From Mucilaginibacter sp. (GTDB lineage Bacteria > Bacteroidota > Bacteroidia > Sphingobacteriales > Sphingobacteriaceae): a DNA stretch of 64,000 nucleotides. The translations under genes and the position numbers were made by a program. Below are positions 18,165 to 26,305 of the stretch, piece after piece. Positions within the stretch are counted from its first letter, which is position 1. Each line of letters begins with the position of its first letter. Location of the stretch: positions 1 through 64,000 of the forward strand of contig JAQBOV010000026.1 in the NCBI GenBank assembly GCA_028287895.1, in the 5' to 3' direction. Under the pieces are notes generated by a model that did no database searches, was not told the origin of the DNA, and saw only the letters and a program-made list of their open reading frames with translations.

Positions 18165-19613
18165 ATGAGTAAAAAAAACAATGACTTCAGGATCGATGTA
18201 ACATCCGAAATAGGCGATCTGCGCTGCTTGTTAATACACAGCCCTGATAGCGGCTTAGGTAAAGTGGTACCTTCAAAAGCACAGGACTGGCTGTTTGAAG
18301 ATATCGTGCACCTGGATACCATGCGCCGGAACGAGTACGACTATTATGTTAAACTATTAATGTACTTTCTTGATCCGGCAAAAATAAAGGGCAAATTACG
18401 GCATATCGATTCAGCAGAGAACGATCGGGCGTTTTTTAAACCTGATAATAAAGATTTTCATGCGTCAGATAAGGTGATCGAACTGCAGAATCTACTTGCG
18501 GACATTTTAACTGAAGGTGATATCCGTAAAAAGCTCGTGGCTTCGGTTTGCGCTATTGAGAACTGTACTTACCGGTTACAGCAAAAACTGATAGATACCG
18601 CCCCTGTTGAACTGGCTAAAATATTTATTTCCGGTTCTTTGGGTAATGACGAGATGATCTTTGCTCCCATCCCCAATCTGATATTTTCCAGGGATATCGG
18701 TATCGCCATTAATAATTACATGCTGCTGAATAAGCCTGCGAAAAAAGCCCGCTCCCGCGAAACCTTGCTGGCAAGATATATTTTCTTCAATCACCCTTTA
18801 TTTACTGCTTATCAAAACAACATCCTGGAGATACCGGAAACAGTACATCATTTTTTGCGCCCCGGTGAGGAGCAGGACGAAAAAACGACCCTCGAAGGTG
18901 GTGACGTGATGATGGTAAGTCCGCAACATTTAGTGATCGGCTGTAGTGAGCGCACTTCGGTAAGCGGTGCTAATGAAGCCATGAAACTATTGTTTGAGAA
19001 CAATGTAGTTAAGAAAGTAACCATCGTCAAAATACCACACAAACGCGATTATATGCATATTGACACTATTTTTACCCAGGTAAAACGCAATGTTTGGGTA
19101 ATGCTGGGTTCACTGTCGGCTTTGGAAGATACCGTTGAAGAAACAAATGTTGTTAAATGGTTTTCAGAAAAAAAGTCCAAAGACAGAACCGAGATCGTAC
19201 AGTTTGAAAAGGGAAAATCAAAACCGCGCTTATTCAAAAGCCTGGAAGAATTGCTGAACGATATCAGCGAGAATGATCTGCAAAGCAACAAAAAAACCAA
19301 GTTCATTTATTCGGGCAATGACAAATTCCCTTATGATGCCCGGGAACAATGGACAGATTCCTGCAATTTGCTGGCTGTAAAGGAAGGGGTGGTGCTAGGT
19401 TACGACCGCAATGATAAAACGGTTGAAGCTTTCAGAAAGAAAGGTTTTGAGATAATAAAAGTTGCCGATTTACTGGAAAAATTTGAAAACAATGAACTTG
19501 ACCCGCAAAACATGAAAGATACGCTGATATTAATGCCATCATCAGAACTTTCACGTGCACGGGGTGGTTTCCATTGCATGAGTATGCCGCTTTTCAGAGA
19601 TAAAGTTGTATAG
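18165..19613 (+). CDS. Arginine deiminase family protein
   Basis: Arginine deiminase hydrolyses arginine to citrulline and ammonia. The expected active-site blocks are all present in this 482-residue protein: SEIGDLRCLLIHSP and LFEDIVHLD near the start, APIPNLIFSRDIG, the Asp in LEGGDVMMV, the His in YMHIDTIFT, and the nucleophilic Cys in RGGFHCMSMPLFRD at the C-terminus. It is about 70 residues longer than classical ArcA; the extra length lies mainly between the His and Cys motifs (lysine-rich segment about residues 325-385). It leads a run of three arginine-related genes (deiminase, CtlX type, arginine decarboxylase). No ornithine transcarbamylase or carbamate kinase follows, so this is not a standard ADI operon. 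Confidence 0.88.
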   Translation: MSKKNNDFRIDVTSEIGDLRCLLIHSPDSGLGKVVPSKAQDWLFEDIVHLDTMRRNEYDYYVKLLMYFLDPAKIKGKLRHIDSAENDRAFFKPDNKDFHASDKVIELQNLLADILTEGDIRKKLVASVCAIENCTYRLQQKLIDTAPVELAKIFISGSLGNDEMIFAPIPNLIFSRDIGIAINNYMLLNKPAKKARSRETLLARYIFFNHPLFTAYQNNILEIPETVHHFLRPGEEQDEKTTLEGGDVMMVSPQHLVIGCSERTSVSGANEAMKLLFENNVVKKVTIVKIPHKRDYMHIDTIFTQVKRNVWVMLGSLSALEDTVEETNVVKWFSEKKSKDRTEIVQFEKGKSKPRLFKSLEELLNDISENDLQSNKKTKFIYSGNDKFPYDAREQWTDSCNLLAVKEGVVLGYDRNDKTVEAFRKKGFEIIKVADLLEKFENNELDPQNMKDTLILMPSSELSRARGGFHCMSMPLFRDKVV

Positions 19614-19615
19614 TC

Positions 19616-19713
19616 ATTCGTCATTAGTCATTGTACTAAGAGGGATGAGCTAAGCAATAAGTATTGATCGATGACAAAAATGACTGATGACCATGAAAAT
19701 TGACTAATAACCA
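19616..19713. repeat. GTCATT/AATGAC-rich intergenic stretch
   Basis: The 100 bases between the two amidinotransferase-fold genes contain several copies of GTCATT, TTAGTCATT and, in the opposite orientation, AATGAC and TGACTAATAACCAATGACCA. The copies can pair over a short distance. Comparable low-complexity spacers occur in many Bacteroidota genomes. A weaker version follows CtlX (about 20640-20700). No function is known. Confidence 0.4.
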
Positions 19714-20643
19714 ATGACCAACCAGCAGACCACCTCCACCATATTAATGATACGCCCGGTAAATTTTGGCTTTAACGAGCAGACCGCCGGGAGCAATGCT
19801 TTTCAGAACCGCAATGCGGTGCAACAGCAGGTACAGGATAATGCGTTGAAAGAATTTGATAACCTGGTAAATGTGTTAAAACAGAACGGTGTAGAAGTAA
19901 TTGTCGTAGACGATACTACAGAGCCGCATACCCCCGATTCCATATTTCCAAATAACTGGGTATCATTTCACCAGGATGGCAATGTATTCCTGTACCCGAT
20001 GATGGCCGAGAACCGTCGCCTTGAACGCAGAGAAGATATTATCATGCAACTGGAAGATGAGTTTCAGATCAAACATGTGATTGACCTGAGTCGGTTTGAA
20101 CACGAAAATAAGTTTTTAGAGGGTACTGGCAGCATGGTTCTCGACAGCGAAAATAAAATTGCCTACGCCTGCCTTTCGCCCCGCACACATAAAGAGGTAC
20201 TTGATCTGTTTTGCTCGCAAAGCGGCTATAAACCTGTTCTTTTTCATGCGGTTGACGAAAATGGAATGGACATATACCATACCAATGTATTGATGTGCAT
20301 CGGCAGCAAATTCGCTGTAATTTGCCTCGATAGCCTAGCAAATGCCAAAGAGCAAGCTGAACTGACCCGTTCATTAAGTGCAACACACAAGGAAATTGTT
20401 GCCATTTCGTTTGCCCAAATGAACCAGTTTGCCGGCAATATGCTCGAACTAAAAAATAAGGGCGGCGATAATTTATTGGTAATGTCACAAAATGCTTATC
20501 GGTCATTAAACAATGATCAGAAAGCAACACTCGAAAAATATTGTAAGTTATTATATGCTGATATCAATACCATTGAAAATAACGGTGGCGGCAGCGCCCG
20601 TTGCATGATTGCTGAAGTGCATTTACCCTTAGTTCATAGTTGA
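19714..20643 (+). CDS. ctlX: CtlX-type citrulline hydrolase / amidinotransferase fold protein
   Basis: CtlX is named from Francisella, where it hydrolyses citrulline to ornithine; its relatives also include dimethylarginine dimethylaminohydrolases. This 309-residue protein has the typical start TILMIRPVNFGFNEQTAGSN, the PDSIFPNNWVSFH block, LEGTGSMVLD, the histidine in YHTNVLMCIGSKFAVIC and the nucleophilic cysteine in GGGSARCMIAEVHLP at the end. These features place it in the guanidine-modifying superfamily, close to CtlX. Next to an arginine deiminase it would complete arginine to citrulline to ornithine without carbamoyl phosphate. The exact substrate is inferred. Confidence 0.85.
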   Translation: MTNQQTTSTILMIRPVNFGFNEQTAGSNAFQNRNAVQQQVQDNALKEFDNLVNVLKQNGVEVIVVDDTTEPHTPDSIFPNNWVSFHQDGNVFLYPMMAENRRLERREDIIMQLEDEFQIKHVIDLSRFEHENKFLEGTGSMVLDSENKIAYACLSPRTHKEVLDLFCSQSGYKPVLFHAVDENGMDIYHTNVLMCIGSKFAVICLDSLANAKEQAELTRSLSATHKEIVAISFAQMNQFAGNMLELKNKGGDNLLVMSQNAYRSLNNDQKATLEKYCKLLYADINTIENNGGGSARCMIAEVHLPLVHS

Positions 20644-20788
20644 TGGACTATGGCTGATCGCAAAATATTGCCATTAATTACGAATTGACCATGAACAATA
20701 AACAAATTACATTGCAGAGATAAAATTTGTGCGATTAATAGCGCACATATTCCATTAAAAAATTACATTTTTGGCAAAATTTTAAAGA

Positions 20789-22183
20789 ATGCAGAGTTAC
20801 CAGGAATTTCTTGATCTGAGTGTAGGTTTTCCGCAGGAAGGTTTTGAGATCATCGATGATGAATTATACTTCCACGATCTTAATTTAATGGAAATGATCG
20901 AAACGTACGGCACCCCGTTACGTTTCACTTATTTGCCTATGATCTCAAAAAAAATTCAGCAGTCAAAGTTGTTGTTTCAACAAGCTATCGTAAAAAATAA
21001 TTATCGGGGTGGCTATAAATATTGCTATTGCACGAAGAGCTCTCACTTTAAACATATTGTTGAAGAAGCGCTTAAAAACGATATCCACCTGGAAACATCT
21101 TCGGCTTTTGATATGCCGATGATCGATGCGCTGGAGAAAAAAGGCGCACTGAGTAAGGATGTCACTGTCATATGCAATGGATTTAAAACCTTCCAGTATA
21201 AAACCTATATCGTCGATATGCTGCATGATGGTTTTAAAAACATCATCCCTGTACTGGATAATAAAGAGGAGTTCAATATCTATGATGATGAGATCGAGAT
21301 GGATACCCCCTGTAATCTCGGTATCCGGATAGCGGCAGAAGAACAACCTGATTCACAATTCTATACATCACGTTTAGGTATACGGCTGGAAGATATTATT
21401 GATTTTTACCACAATAAGATCGAGGACAATCCGAATTTCAAGGTTAAGCTGTTACACTTCTTTATCAATTCGGGTATTTCTGATACGCCTTATTACTGGA
21501 ACGAACTGGAAAAATATGTAACCCTGTATTGCAAATTCAAAAAGATAAACCCCGACCTGGATACGCTGGATATTGGCGGCGGCATGCCTTTTAAGGATTC
21601 ACTGGTATTTGATTTTGATTATGAATACATGATCAATGAGATCGTGAGCCGGATAAAGGAAATTTGCGCTGACAATGATACCGTTGAACCTGATATTGTC
21701 ACCGAGTTTGGCAAATATACTGTGGCCGAGGCCTCTGGTATCCTTTATAAGGTATTGGGCCGCAAACAGCAAAATGACCGCGAAAGATGGCTGATGCTTG
21801 ACGGATCATTTATAACCAACCTCCCCGATGTATGGGCGCTTAATCAAAAATATATACTGTTACCGGTGAATAACTGGGACTCTGAATATGAACGTGTAAA
21901 CCTGGGCGGCATTACCTGTGATGGACAAGATTATTACAACCAGGAGGCTCACATGAACAGCGTATTTATGCCCAAGACCCGTAAGGTGCAGTACCTGGGT
22001 TTCTTTAATACAGGAGCCTACCAGGAAGTATTAAGCGGTTATGGCGGCATACACCATTGCCTGCTGCCGTCGCCCAAGCATGTGATCATTCGCCGCAACC
22101 GCGATGAGACATTTAACTTTGAGGTATTTGGTGAAGAGCAAAACAGTAAACAGGTATTAAAAATATTAGGTTATACCACCTAA
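20789..22183 (+). CDS. Arginine decarboxylase, fold-III PLP type
   Basis: The 464-residue protein is a fold-type III (alanine racemase-like) PLP decarboxylase. The PLP lysine should be in YCYCTKSSH (about residue 82), phosphate binding uses LDIGGGMPF (about 265), and the C-terminal beta domain carries the NTGAYQEVLSGYGGIHHCLLP block. Proteins of this type in Bacteroidota are annotated as biosynthetic arginine decarboxylases that make agmatine for polyamine synthesis; they are shorter than E. coli SpeA (658). It follows the deiminase and CtlX genes on the same strand, with a 145-base gap that can hold its own promoter. Ornithine or diaminopimelate decarboxylase activity is less likely given the neighbours. 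Confidence 0.85.
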   Translation: MQSYQEFLDLSVGFPQEGFEIIDDELYFHDLNLMEMIETYGTPLRFTYLPMISKKIQQSKLLFQQAIVKNNYRGGYKYCYCTKSSHFKHIVEEALKNDIHLETSSAFDMPMIDALEKKGALSKDVTVICNGFKTFQYKTYIVDMLHDGFKNIIPVLDNKEEFNIYDDEIEMDTPCNLGIRIAAEEQPDSQFYTSRLGIRLEDIIDFYHNKIEDNPNFKVKLLHFFINSGISDTPYYWNELEKYVTLYCKFKKINPDLDTLDIGGGMPFKDSLVFDFDYEYMINEIVSRIKEICADNDTVEPDIVTEFGKYTVAEASGILYKVLGRKQQNDRERWLMLDGSFITNLPDVWALNQKYILLPVNNWDSEYERVNLGGITCDGQDYYNQEAHMNSVFMPKTRKVQYLGFFNTGAYQEVLSGYGGIHHCLLPSPKHVIIRRNRDETFNFEVFGEEQNSKQVLKILGYTT

Positions 22184-22215
22184 AAACATAGCTTCTAAAC
22201 TTATTAAGCTGATTA

Positions 22216-22950
22216 ATGTTATCTATTATTATGGTTAGCGTTAAATCAGCTTTTTTACTATTTATCCCTTTGGTTTGTACGTTATGGTCAAATAACGGCA
22301 TACAACAGCAGGATAAGACATACACCTATAAAACTGCATCGGAAGGTGGCACCGGCAAATTTTATTACGGCCGCGAAATAGCCGGGATAATGAATTTCAG
22401 TGGTTCATCATGGCTGGAAAGAAACAGCCGGCAGGTTGAAGAAAATTCTAACCTTGCGGTTGCCAAATTACCTGTCACCGATAATAGTGTGGTTGCTGAT
22501 ATCGGTGCAGGAACCGGTTATTACACCTTTAAAATTTATAACCTGGTATCAAAAGGAAAGGTGTATGCCGTAGAGATACAAAATGATGCGGTAACTTACC
22601 TTAAAAACAGAGCAGGCCAGTTGAACGCTTCAAATGTGATCGTTATAAAAGGGAAAGAAAAATCACCTGAACTGCCCGAAAACAGTATTGACCTGGCCAT
22701 GATGGTGGATGTTTACCATGAACTGAGTTATCCCCATGAAATGCTGCAAAACATACGCCGCTCATTAAAACCAAAAGGAAAGTTATTATTGCTTGAATAC
22801 CGTGCCGAAGATCCAAAGGTCGATATAAAGCCTTTACACAAAATGAGTGCAAAGCAGGTGAATAAAGAGTTATCTGCAAATGGCTTTCATTTGGTGCAGA
22901 ATGGAGAGTTTTTGCCGATACAGCATTTTTTGGTATTTGAGAAGAACTGA
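22216..22950 (+). CDS. Exported class I SAM-dependent methyltransferase
   Basis: A hydrophobic N-terminal segment (residues about 7-24) looks like a signal peptide or anchor, followed by KTYTYKTASEGGTGKFYYGREIA. Motif I VVADIGAGTGYYTFKI (about residue 91) and the acidic end of strand 2 (VYAVEIQND) define a Rossmann-fold SAM methyltransferase. DLAMMVDVYHELSYPHEML and GKLLLLEYRAED are motifs IV and post-IV. The length is 244 residues. Secretion of a SAM-dependent enzyme is odd, although proteins with this arrangement are common in Bacteroidota and Planctomycetes. The substrate is unknown. Confidence 0.85.
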   Translation: MLSIIMVSVKSAFLLFIPLVCTLWSNNGIQQQDKTYTYKTASEGGTGKFYYGREIAGIMNFSGSSWLERNSRQVEENSNLAVAKLPVTDNSVVADIGAGTGYYTFKIYNLVSKGKVYAVEIQNDAVTYLKNRAGQLNASNVIVIKGKEKSPELPENSIDLAMMVDVYHELSYPHEMLQNIRRSLKPKGKLLLLEYRAEDPKVDIKPLHKMSAKQVNKELSANGFHLVQNGEFLPIQHFLVFEKN

Positions 22951-23035
22951 TTACTTCTATATAATATAAGTTAAGTTATTTGCAGACAACATAGGGCTCC
23001 TATTACATTATAGAACAATCTCTAGTCACCAATCA

Positions 23036-23755
23036 CTAACTATCAAACTTTTCCAACAACTTCAATAATGTTTCAAAATCCTTAGGGTACGGCGCCTGTA
23101 TGGTAATTTCCTTGCCGTCCAACAATTTAAAGCTTACTTGGTAGGCGTGCAGCGCAAAACGTTTCATGATGGGTTGTTCTTCCTGGTCTTTGCCTAAATG
23201 GTATTTACGCTTGATCTCTGACAGGAAAACAGGCTTACCCTTATACAGCTCATCGCCTGCTATAGATGCGCGCTGCGTGGCCAGGTGTATCCTGATCTGG
23301 TGCATACGTCCCGTTACCGGGCGGCATTCCACTAAAGTATAATGTTTAAAATATTTTAAAGATTGAAACCACGTTTCGGCGCGCTTGCCATCCTGGCGGC
23401 TGATACTTACATTACCCTTGCCAACATTTAGTATGGGCAGGTCAATTAGCAGCTTTTCAAAGACGTGCGTTCCCTCAATGATAGCATGATAGACTTTTTT
23501 TACCTGGCGCTTTTCAAACTGCATGGAGACGGTTCGGTAAGCTTCGGGATTTTTCGCTATGATCAACGCACCTGAGGTTTCTTTGTCTAACCGGTGGCAT
23601 ATTTGTGCGTCCTCAGAATATCCTTTAGCAAGGCGCAGTAAATTGACCTCTCCTCCCTCCCTTTCATCCAATGAACTCAGGAAAGGCGGCTTATTCACCA
23701 CGATCACATCTTGATTTTCAAACAATATAAGGTCGGCAAATTTGGGAAACTTCAT
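23036..23755 (-). CDS. RluA-family RNA pseudouridine synthase
   Basis: These enzymes isomerise uridine to pseudouridine in rRNA or tRNA. The catalytic motif is ICHRLDKETSGALIIAKN (about residue 58 of the short form), with the flanking VIVVNKPPFLSS and CRPVTGRMHQIRIHLA blocks. There is no S4 domain. The ATG at 23755 is preferred: a -7 box (TACTTTTG on the minus strand at 23762-23769) lies between it and the next upstream start at 23803. The specific target position (RluC/RluD type) cannot be told from sequence alone. Confidence 0.9.
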   Translation of the reverse strand: MKFPKFADLILFENQDVIVVNKPPFLSSLDEREGGEVNLLRLAKGYSEDAQICHRLDKETSGALIIAKNPEAYRTVSMQFEKRQVKKVYHAIIEGTHVFEKLLIDLPILNVGKGNVSISRQDGKRAETWFQSLKYFKHYTLVECRPVTGRMHQIRIHLATQRASIAGDELYKGKPVFLSEIKRKYHLGKDQEEQPIMKRFALHAYQVSFKLLDGKEITIQAPYPKDFETLLKLLEKFDS

Positions 23756-23761
23756 AGCCTG

Positions 23762-23769
23762 CAAAAGTA
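23762..23769 (-). promoter_or_regulatory. Putative -7 box for the RluA-family gene
   Basis: Minus-strand TACTTTTG matches TAnnTTTG and is followed by GC, as in many Bacteroidota promoters. It sits immediately upstream of the chosen ATG, implying a nearly leaderless mRNA. Confidence 0.35.
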
Positions 23770-23853
23770 AGGTTATTGCCACGTCTTTTATATCATATCT
23801 CAAACAAACTCAATCCATATTAGTTAATAAGAAAACATCAATCAGTAAAAAAA

Positions 23854-24336
23854 ATGAGTACCAGTTCACCGAAACCTGAAGAAAAGGGATTTTTCGAGAA
23901 GGTAAAAGAAACGATAGAAGGTATTTGGGATGATACCAAAGACAAGGCCGAGGAATTGAAAGACAAAACTGCAGATACCATTGATCATTTGAAGGAGAAA
24001 GTAACAACAGAAAAGAAAACTGCTGCCAGAAAATCAACAACAGGTAAAAAAAGTGTGGCTGGCAAAGCAGGTACGGTAACTGCAAAAGCTAAAACTGCTG
24101 CGGCTGATGTAAAAGCTAAAGCTGCCGGCCAGGCAGAGAAAATTAAAGCCAAAGCTGAAGATGAGAATCTCAAAGCTAAAAAAGCCGTTGCCGATGTGAA
24201 AACCAAAGCCGCGTCTAAAGCCAAGTCAATAACGGCAAAAGGCAAAGCTGAAAGCAGCGCTGTTAAAAGGCTGGCACATGCAAAAACAAGCAGGACAACC
24301 ACCACCACAAAGAAAAAAGCTACAGCTGCAAAATAA
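23854..24336 (+). CDS. Lys/Ala-rich histone H1-like protein
   Basis: The 160-residue product starts with an acidic amphipathic segment (FFEKVKETIEGIWDDTKDKAEELKDK, about 12-40) and continues as a lysine/alanine-rich low-complexity tail with repeated AKAK, VKAKA and KTKAASKAK units, ending TTTTTKKKATAAK. Predicted pI is very basic. Such composition is seen in bacterial histone H1-like DNA-binding proteins, while the N-terminal part resembles YtxH/LEA-like stress proteins. It could condense DNA or polyanions. A clear terminator follows that also serves the convergent response-regulator gene. Confidence 0.8.
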   Translation: MSTSSPKPEEKGFFEKVKETIEGIWDDTKDKAEELKDKTADTIDHLKEKVTTEKKTAARKSTTGKKSVAGKAGTVTAKAKTAAADVKAKAAGQAEKIKAKAEDENLKAKKAVADVKTKAASKAKSITAKGKAESSAVKRLAHAKTSRTTTTTKKKATAAK

Positions 24337-24353
24337 TCGGCCTGACAATTTGT

Positions 24354-24396
24354 AAAGCAAAAGCTCCCGGAATTCCGCGAGCTTTTGCTTTTTTTT
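24354..24396. terminator. Bidirectional rho-independent terminator
   Basis: GCAAAAGCTC (24357-24366) pairs with GAGCTTTTGC (24379-24388); an inner CGG/CCG pair extends the hairpin after one mismatch. It is flanked by A and T runs on the two sides, so it can act for both converging genes. The response regulator's stop codon is at its edge. Confidence 0.88.
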
Positions 24397-25085
24397 CAGG
24401 CTTCAAATTTATAGCCTACTCCTTTTACAGTCGCAACAATATCGTCTCCAAGTTTCTCTCTAAGTTTGCGGATATGGACATCGATGGTACGGTTGGTTAC
24501 CACTACCGAATCTTCCCAAATATTTTTCAATATTACCTCACGGGTATACACTTTGCCGGGTTTTGAGGCAAGCAGGTAAAGTAATTCAAACTCTTTTTTA
24601 GCCAGTACAACTTTGTCGCCTTTCTGAAAAACAAGATAGGCCTCCCGGTCGATTACCAGGGTTCCAATCTCCAGTTTATTATCGGTAACCTCCTCGGCTG
24701 GTGCATTCCTGCGTAATATGGCATTTATACGGCTTACCAGCGCTCTTGGCTTGATAGGTTTGGCGATATAATCATCGGCCCCCACATTGAAACCGGCGAT
24801 TTCTGAGTATTCCTCACTGCGGGCGGTTAAAAACACCATGAAAGTATTTTTGAATTCGGGCATGGTACGCATAATGCGGCAAGCCTCTATCCCATCCATT
24901 TTAGGCATCATGATATCTAAAACAATCAGATCGGGCAAAACCTTTTTGGCTTCAGAAACTGCTTCCTGGCCATTGCGGGCGGTATATACCTGGTAACCTT
25001 CCTTTTTCAGATTATACTCAATCAGCTCTAAAATATCCGGTTCGTCATCAACAATAAGAATTTTTTGCTTAGTAGATGTGCTCAT
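24396..25085 (-). CDS. OmpR/PhoB-family response regulator
   Basis: The 229-residue protein has a receiver domain with acidic residues in ILIVDDEPDI, the phospho-acceptor Asp in LIVLDIMMPKMDG (about residue 55), Thr/Ser in VFLTARSEE and Lys in DDYIAKPIKP, then a winged-helix DNA-binding domain (LVLAKKEFELLYLLASKPGK to TVKGVGYKFEA). It resembles PhoB and other two-component regulators. No sensor kinase is adjacent; phosphorylation probably comes from a kinase elsewhere. Calling it PhoB would go beyond the evidence. Confidence 0.93.
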   Translation of the reverse strand: MSTSTKQKILIVDDEPDILELIEYNLKKEGYQVYTARNGQEAVSEAKKVLPDLIVLDIMMPKMDGIEACRIMRTMPEFKNTFMVFLTARSEEYSEIAGFNVGADDYIAKPIKPRALVSRINAILRRNAPAEEVTDNKLEIGTLVIDREAYLVFQKGDKVVLAKKEFELLYLLASKPGKVYTREVILKNIWEDSVVVTNRTIDVHIRKLREKLGDDIVATVKGVGYKFEA

Positions 25086-25174
25086 AATACAAATTTTGCA
25101 TAAATATATAAGCTTAAAAAAAGCAAATAGTTAATACAAAGTTAACAAATTGTTAAGTGTTACCTTATTTTAAC

Positions 25175-26305
25175 TTATTGTTGAGGCTTATTGAACGTTT
25201 TGTTTAAAAATTCTTCAAGATCGCCCCCGGTTATATTCTTTGCAATGATATTTCCCTGCGGATCGATCATGAAATTTGAAGGAATAGCCTGTATATGATA
25301 TAACTTTTCTGTGGGTCCTTCAAAATTTTTCAAATCTGAGGCATGGTTCCAGGTCAGTTTATCCTGGGTGACCGCCTGTTGCCACTTCGCTTTATCCACA
25401 TCAAGCGATATTCCAAGTATATTCAGCCCTTTGGATTTATAGATGTTGTATTGCTTTACTACGTTGGGATTTTCTTGCCTGCAGGGAGCACACCATGATG
25501 CCCAAAAATCAACCAGCACATATTTACCTTTATAATCAGATAATTTAACAGGGTTCCCGTCAGGCCCTGTTGAAGTAAAATCCGGCGCCTTGTGCCCTAC
25601 CGAAACAGGCTTTATTTCATTCATCGCCTTAACAAAGCGTTTTACAGCCGGATTATCCCTGAAATTATCTTTTATGGAGTCAGCATAGGCCACCAGTTGC
25701 TGCTCATATTTATTCTGGTCAAGTGCCGTAATAGCATAGAAACCGGCCAGTGAATTTTGATTTGCATTAACAAATTTCAATATGTCGTTACTTTGATTGC
25801 CAAGTTCCTTTTCTATCCGCGGCCTGAAAATATTGATCAGGGAATCCGATTCACGCCCAAGTTGTTGTGCTTTGGTACGGTATTCGTCCACAATCTTACT
25901 TATCTTTTGGCCATAAGCATTATTGATCTTATTGAACTCCTTTATTTTTTCAGAGTCATCCGAACCGGATATGACATAAGTATGTGCGCTATCGGTCAAA
26001 TTAGTTGAAAAACCAATGACATCGCCGTTTTTTGCGATCAGGTCAAAAATATTGCTGCCCGTACGTAGCTTATAAAGATTGGCATATTGTGCCGGATGTT
26101 TAAACTGGAACTTGCCCCCTTCATCCAAACTAGTTGAATCCACTACGGTTACAGCGCTGCTGTCGGCTGCAAGCAGGTATATCTTTTTTAAACTGCCGGG
26201 ATTAGTAATAGTACCCGAAATGGTAAAAACAGATTTATCCTTGCATGAACAGATCAATCCCGACAATAAAACAACGCAGCAATAAATAATAACACGATTC
26301 TTCAT
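25175..26305 (-). CDS. TlpA-type thioredoxin lipoprotein with DUF4369
   Basis: The 376-residue lipoprotein (signal with lipobox LICSC, about Cys 21) has an N-terminal DUF4369-like beta domain (FTISGTITNPGSLKKIYLL), a helical middle with FNKINNAYGQKI, and a C-terminal TlpA/thioredoxin domain with the redox motif WASWCAPCRQE (CxxC, about residue 272). Such proteins are periplasmic or outer-membrane thiol-disulfide reductases. The ATG (26303-26305) directly abuts the gatB stop codon (26306-26308), so it is in an operon downstream of gatB, an unexpected pairing with tRNA amidation. Confidence 0.92.
   Translation of the reverse strand: MKNRVIIYCCVVLLSGLICSCKDKSVFTISGTITNPGSLKKIYLLAADSSAVTVVDSTSLDEGGKFQFKHPAQYANLYKLRTGSNIFDLIAKNGDVIGFSTNLTDSAHTYVISGSDDSEKIKEFNKINNAYGQKISKIVDEYRTKAQQLGRESDSLINIFRPRIEKELGNQSNDILKFVNANQNSLAGFYAITALDQNKYEQQLVAYADSIKDNFRDNPAVKRFVKAMNEIKPVSVGHKAPDFTSTGPDGNPVKLSDYKGKYVLVDFWASWCAPCRQENPNVVKQYNIYKSKGLNILGISLDVDKAKWQQAVTQDKLTWNHASDLKNFEGPTEKLYHIQAIPSNFMIDPQGNIIAKNITGGDLEEFLNKTFNKPQQ

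Noticed and set aside
20069..20530. 153-residue minus-strand frame within ctlX
   Set aside because: It lies entirely inside a strongly supported gene in another frame and lacks any known motif.
23985..24308. Hydrophobic 107-residue minus-strand frame
   Set aside because: It is the mirror of the Lys/Ala-rich coding sequence; alternating hydrophobic residues are caused by the complement of Lys and Ala codons.
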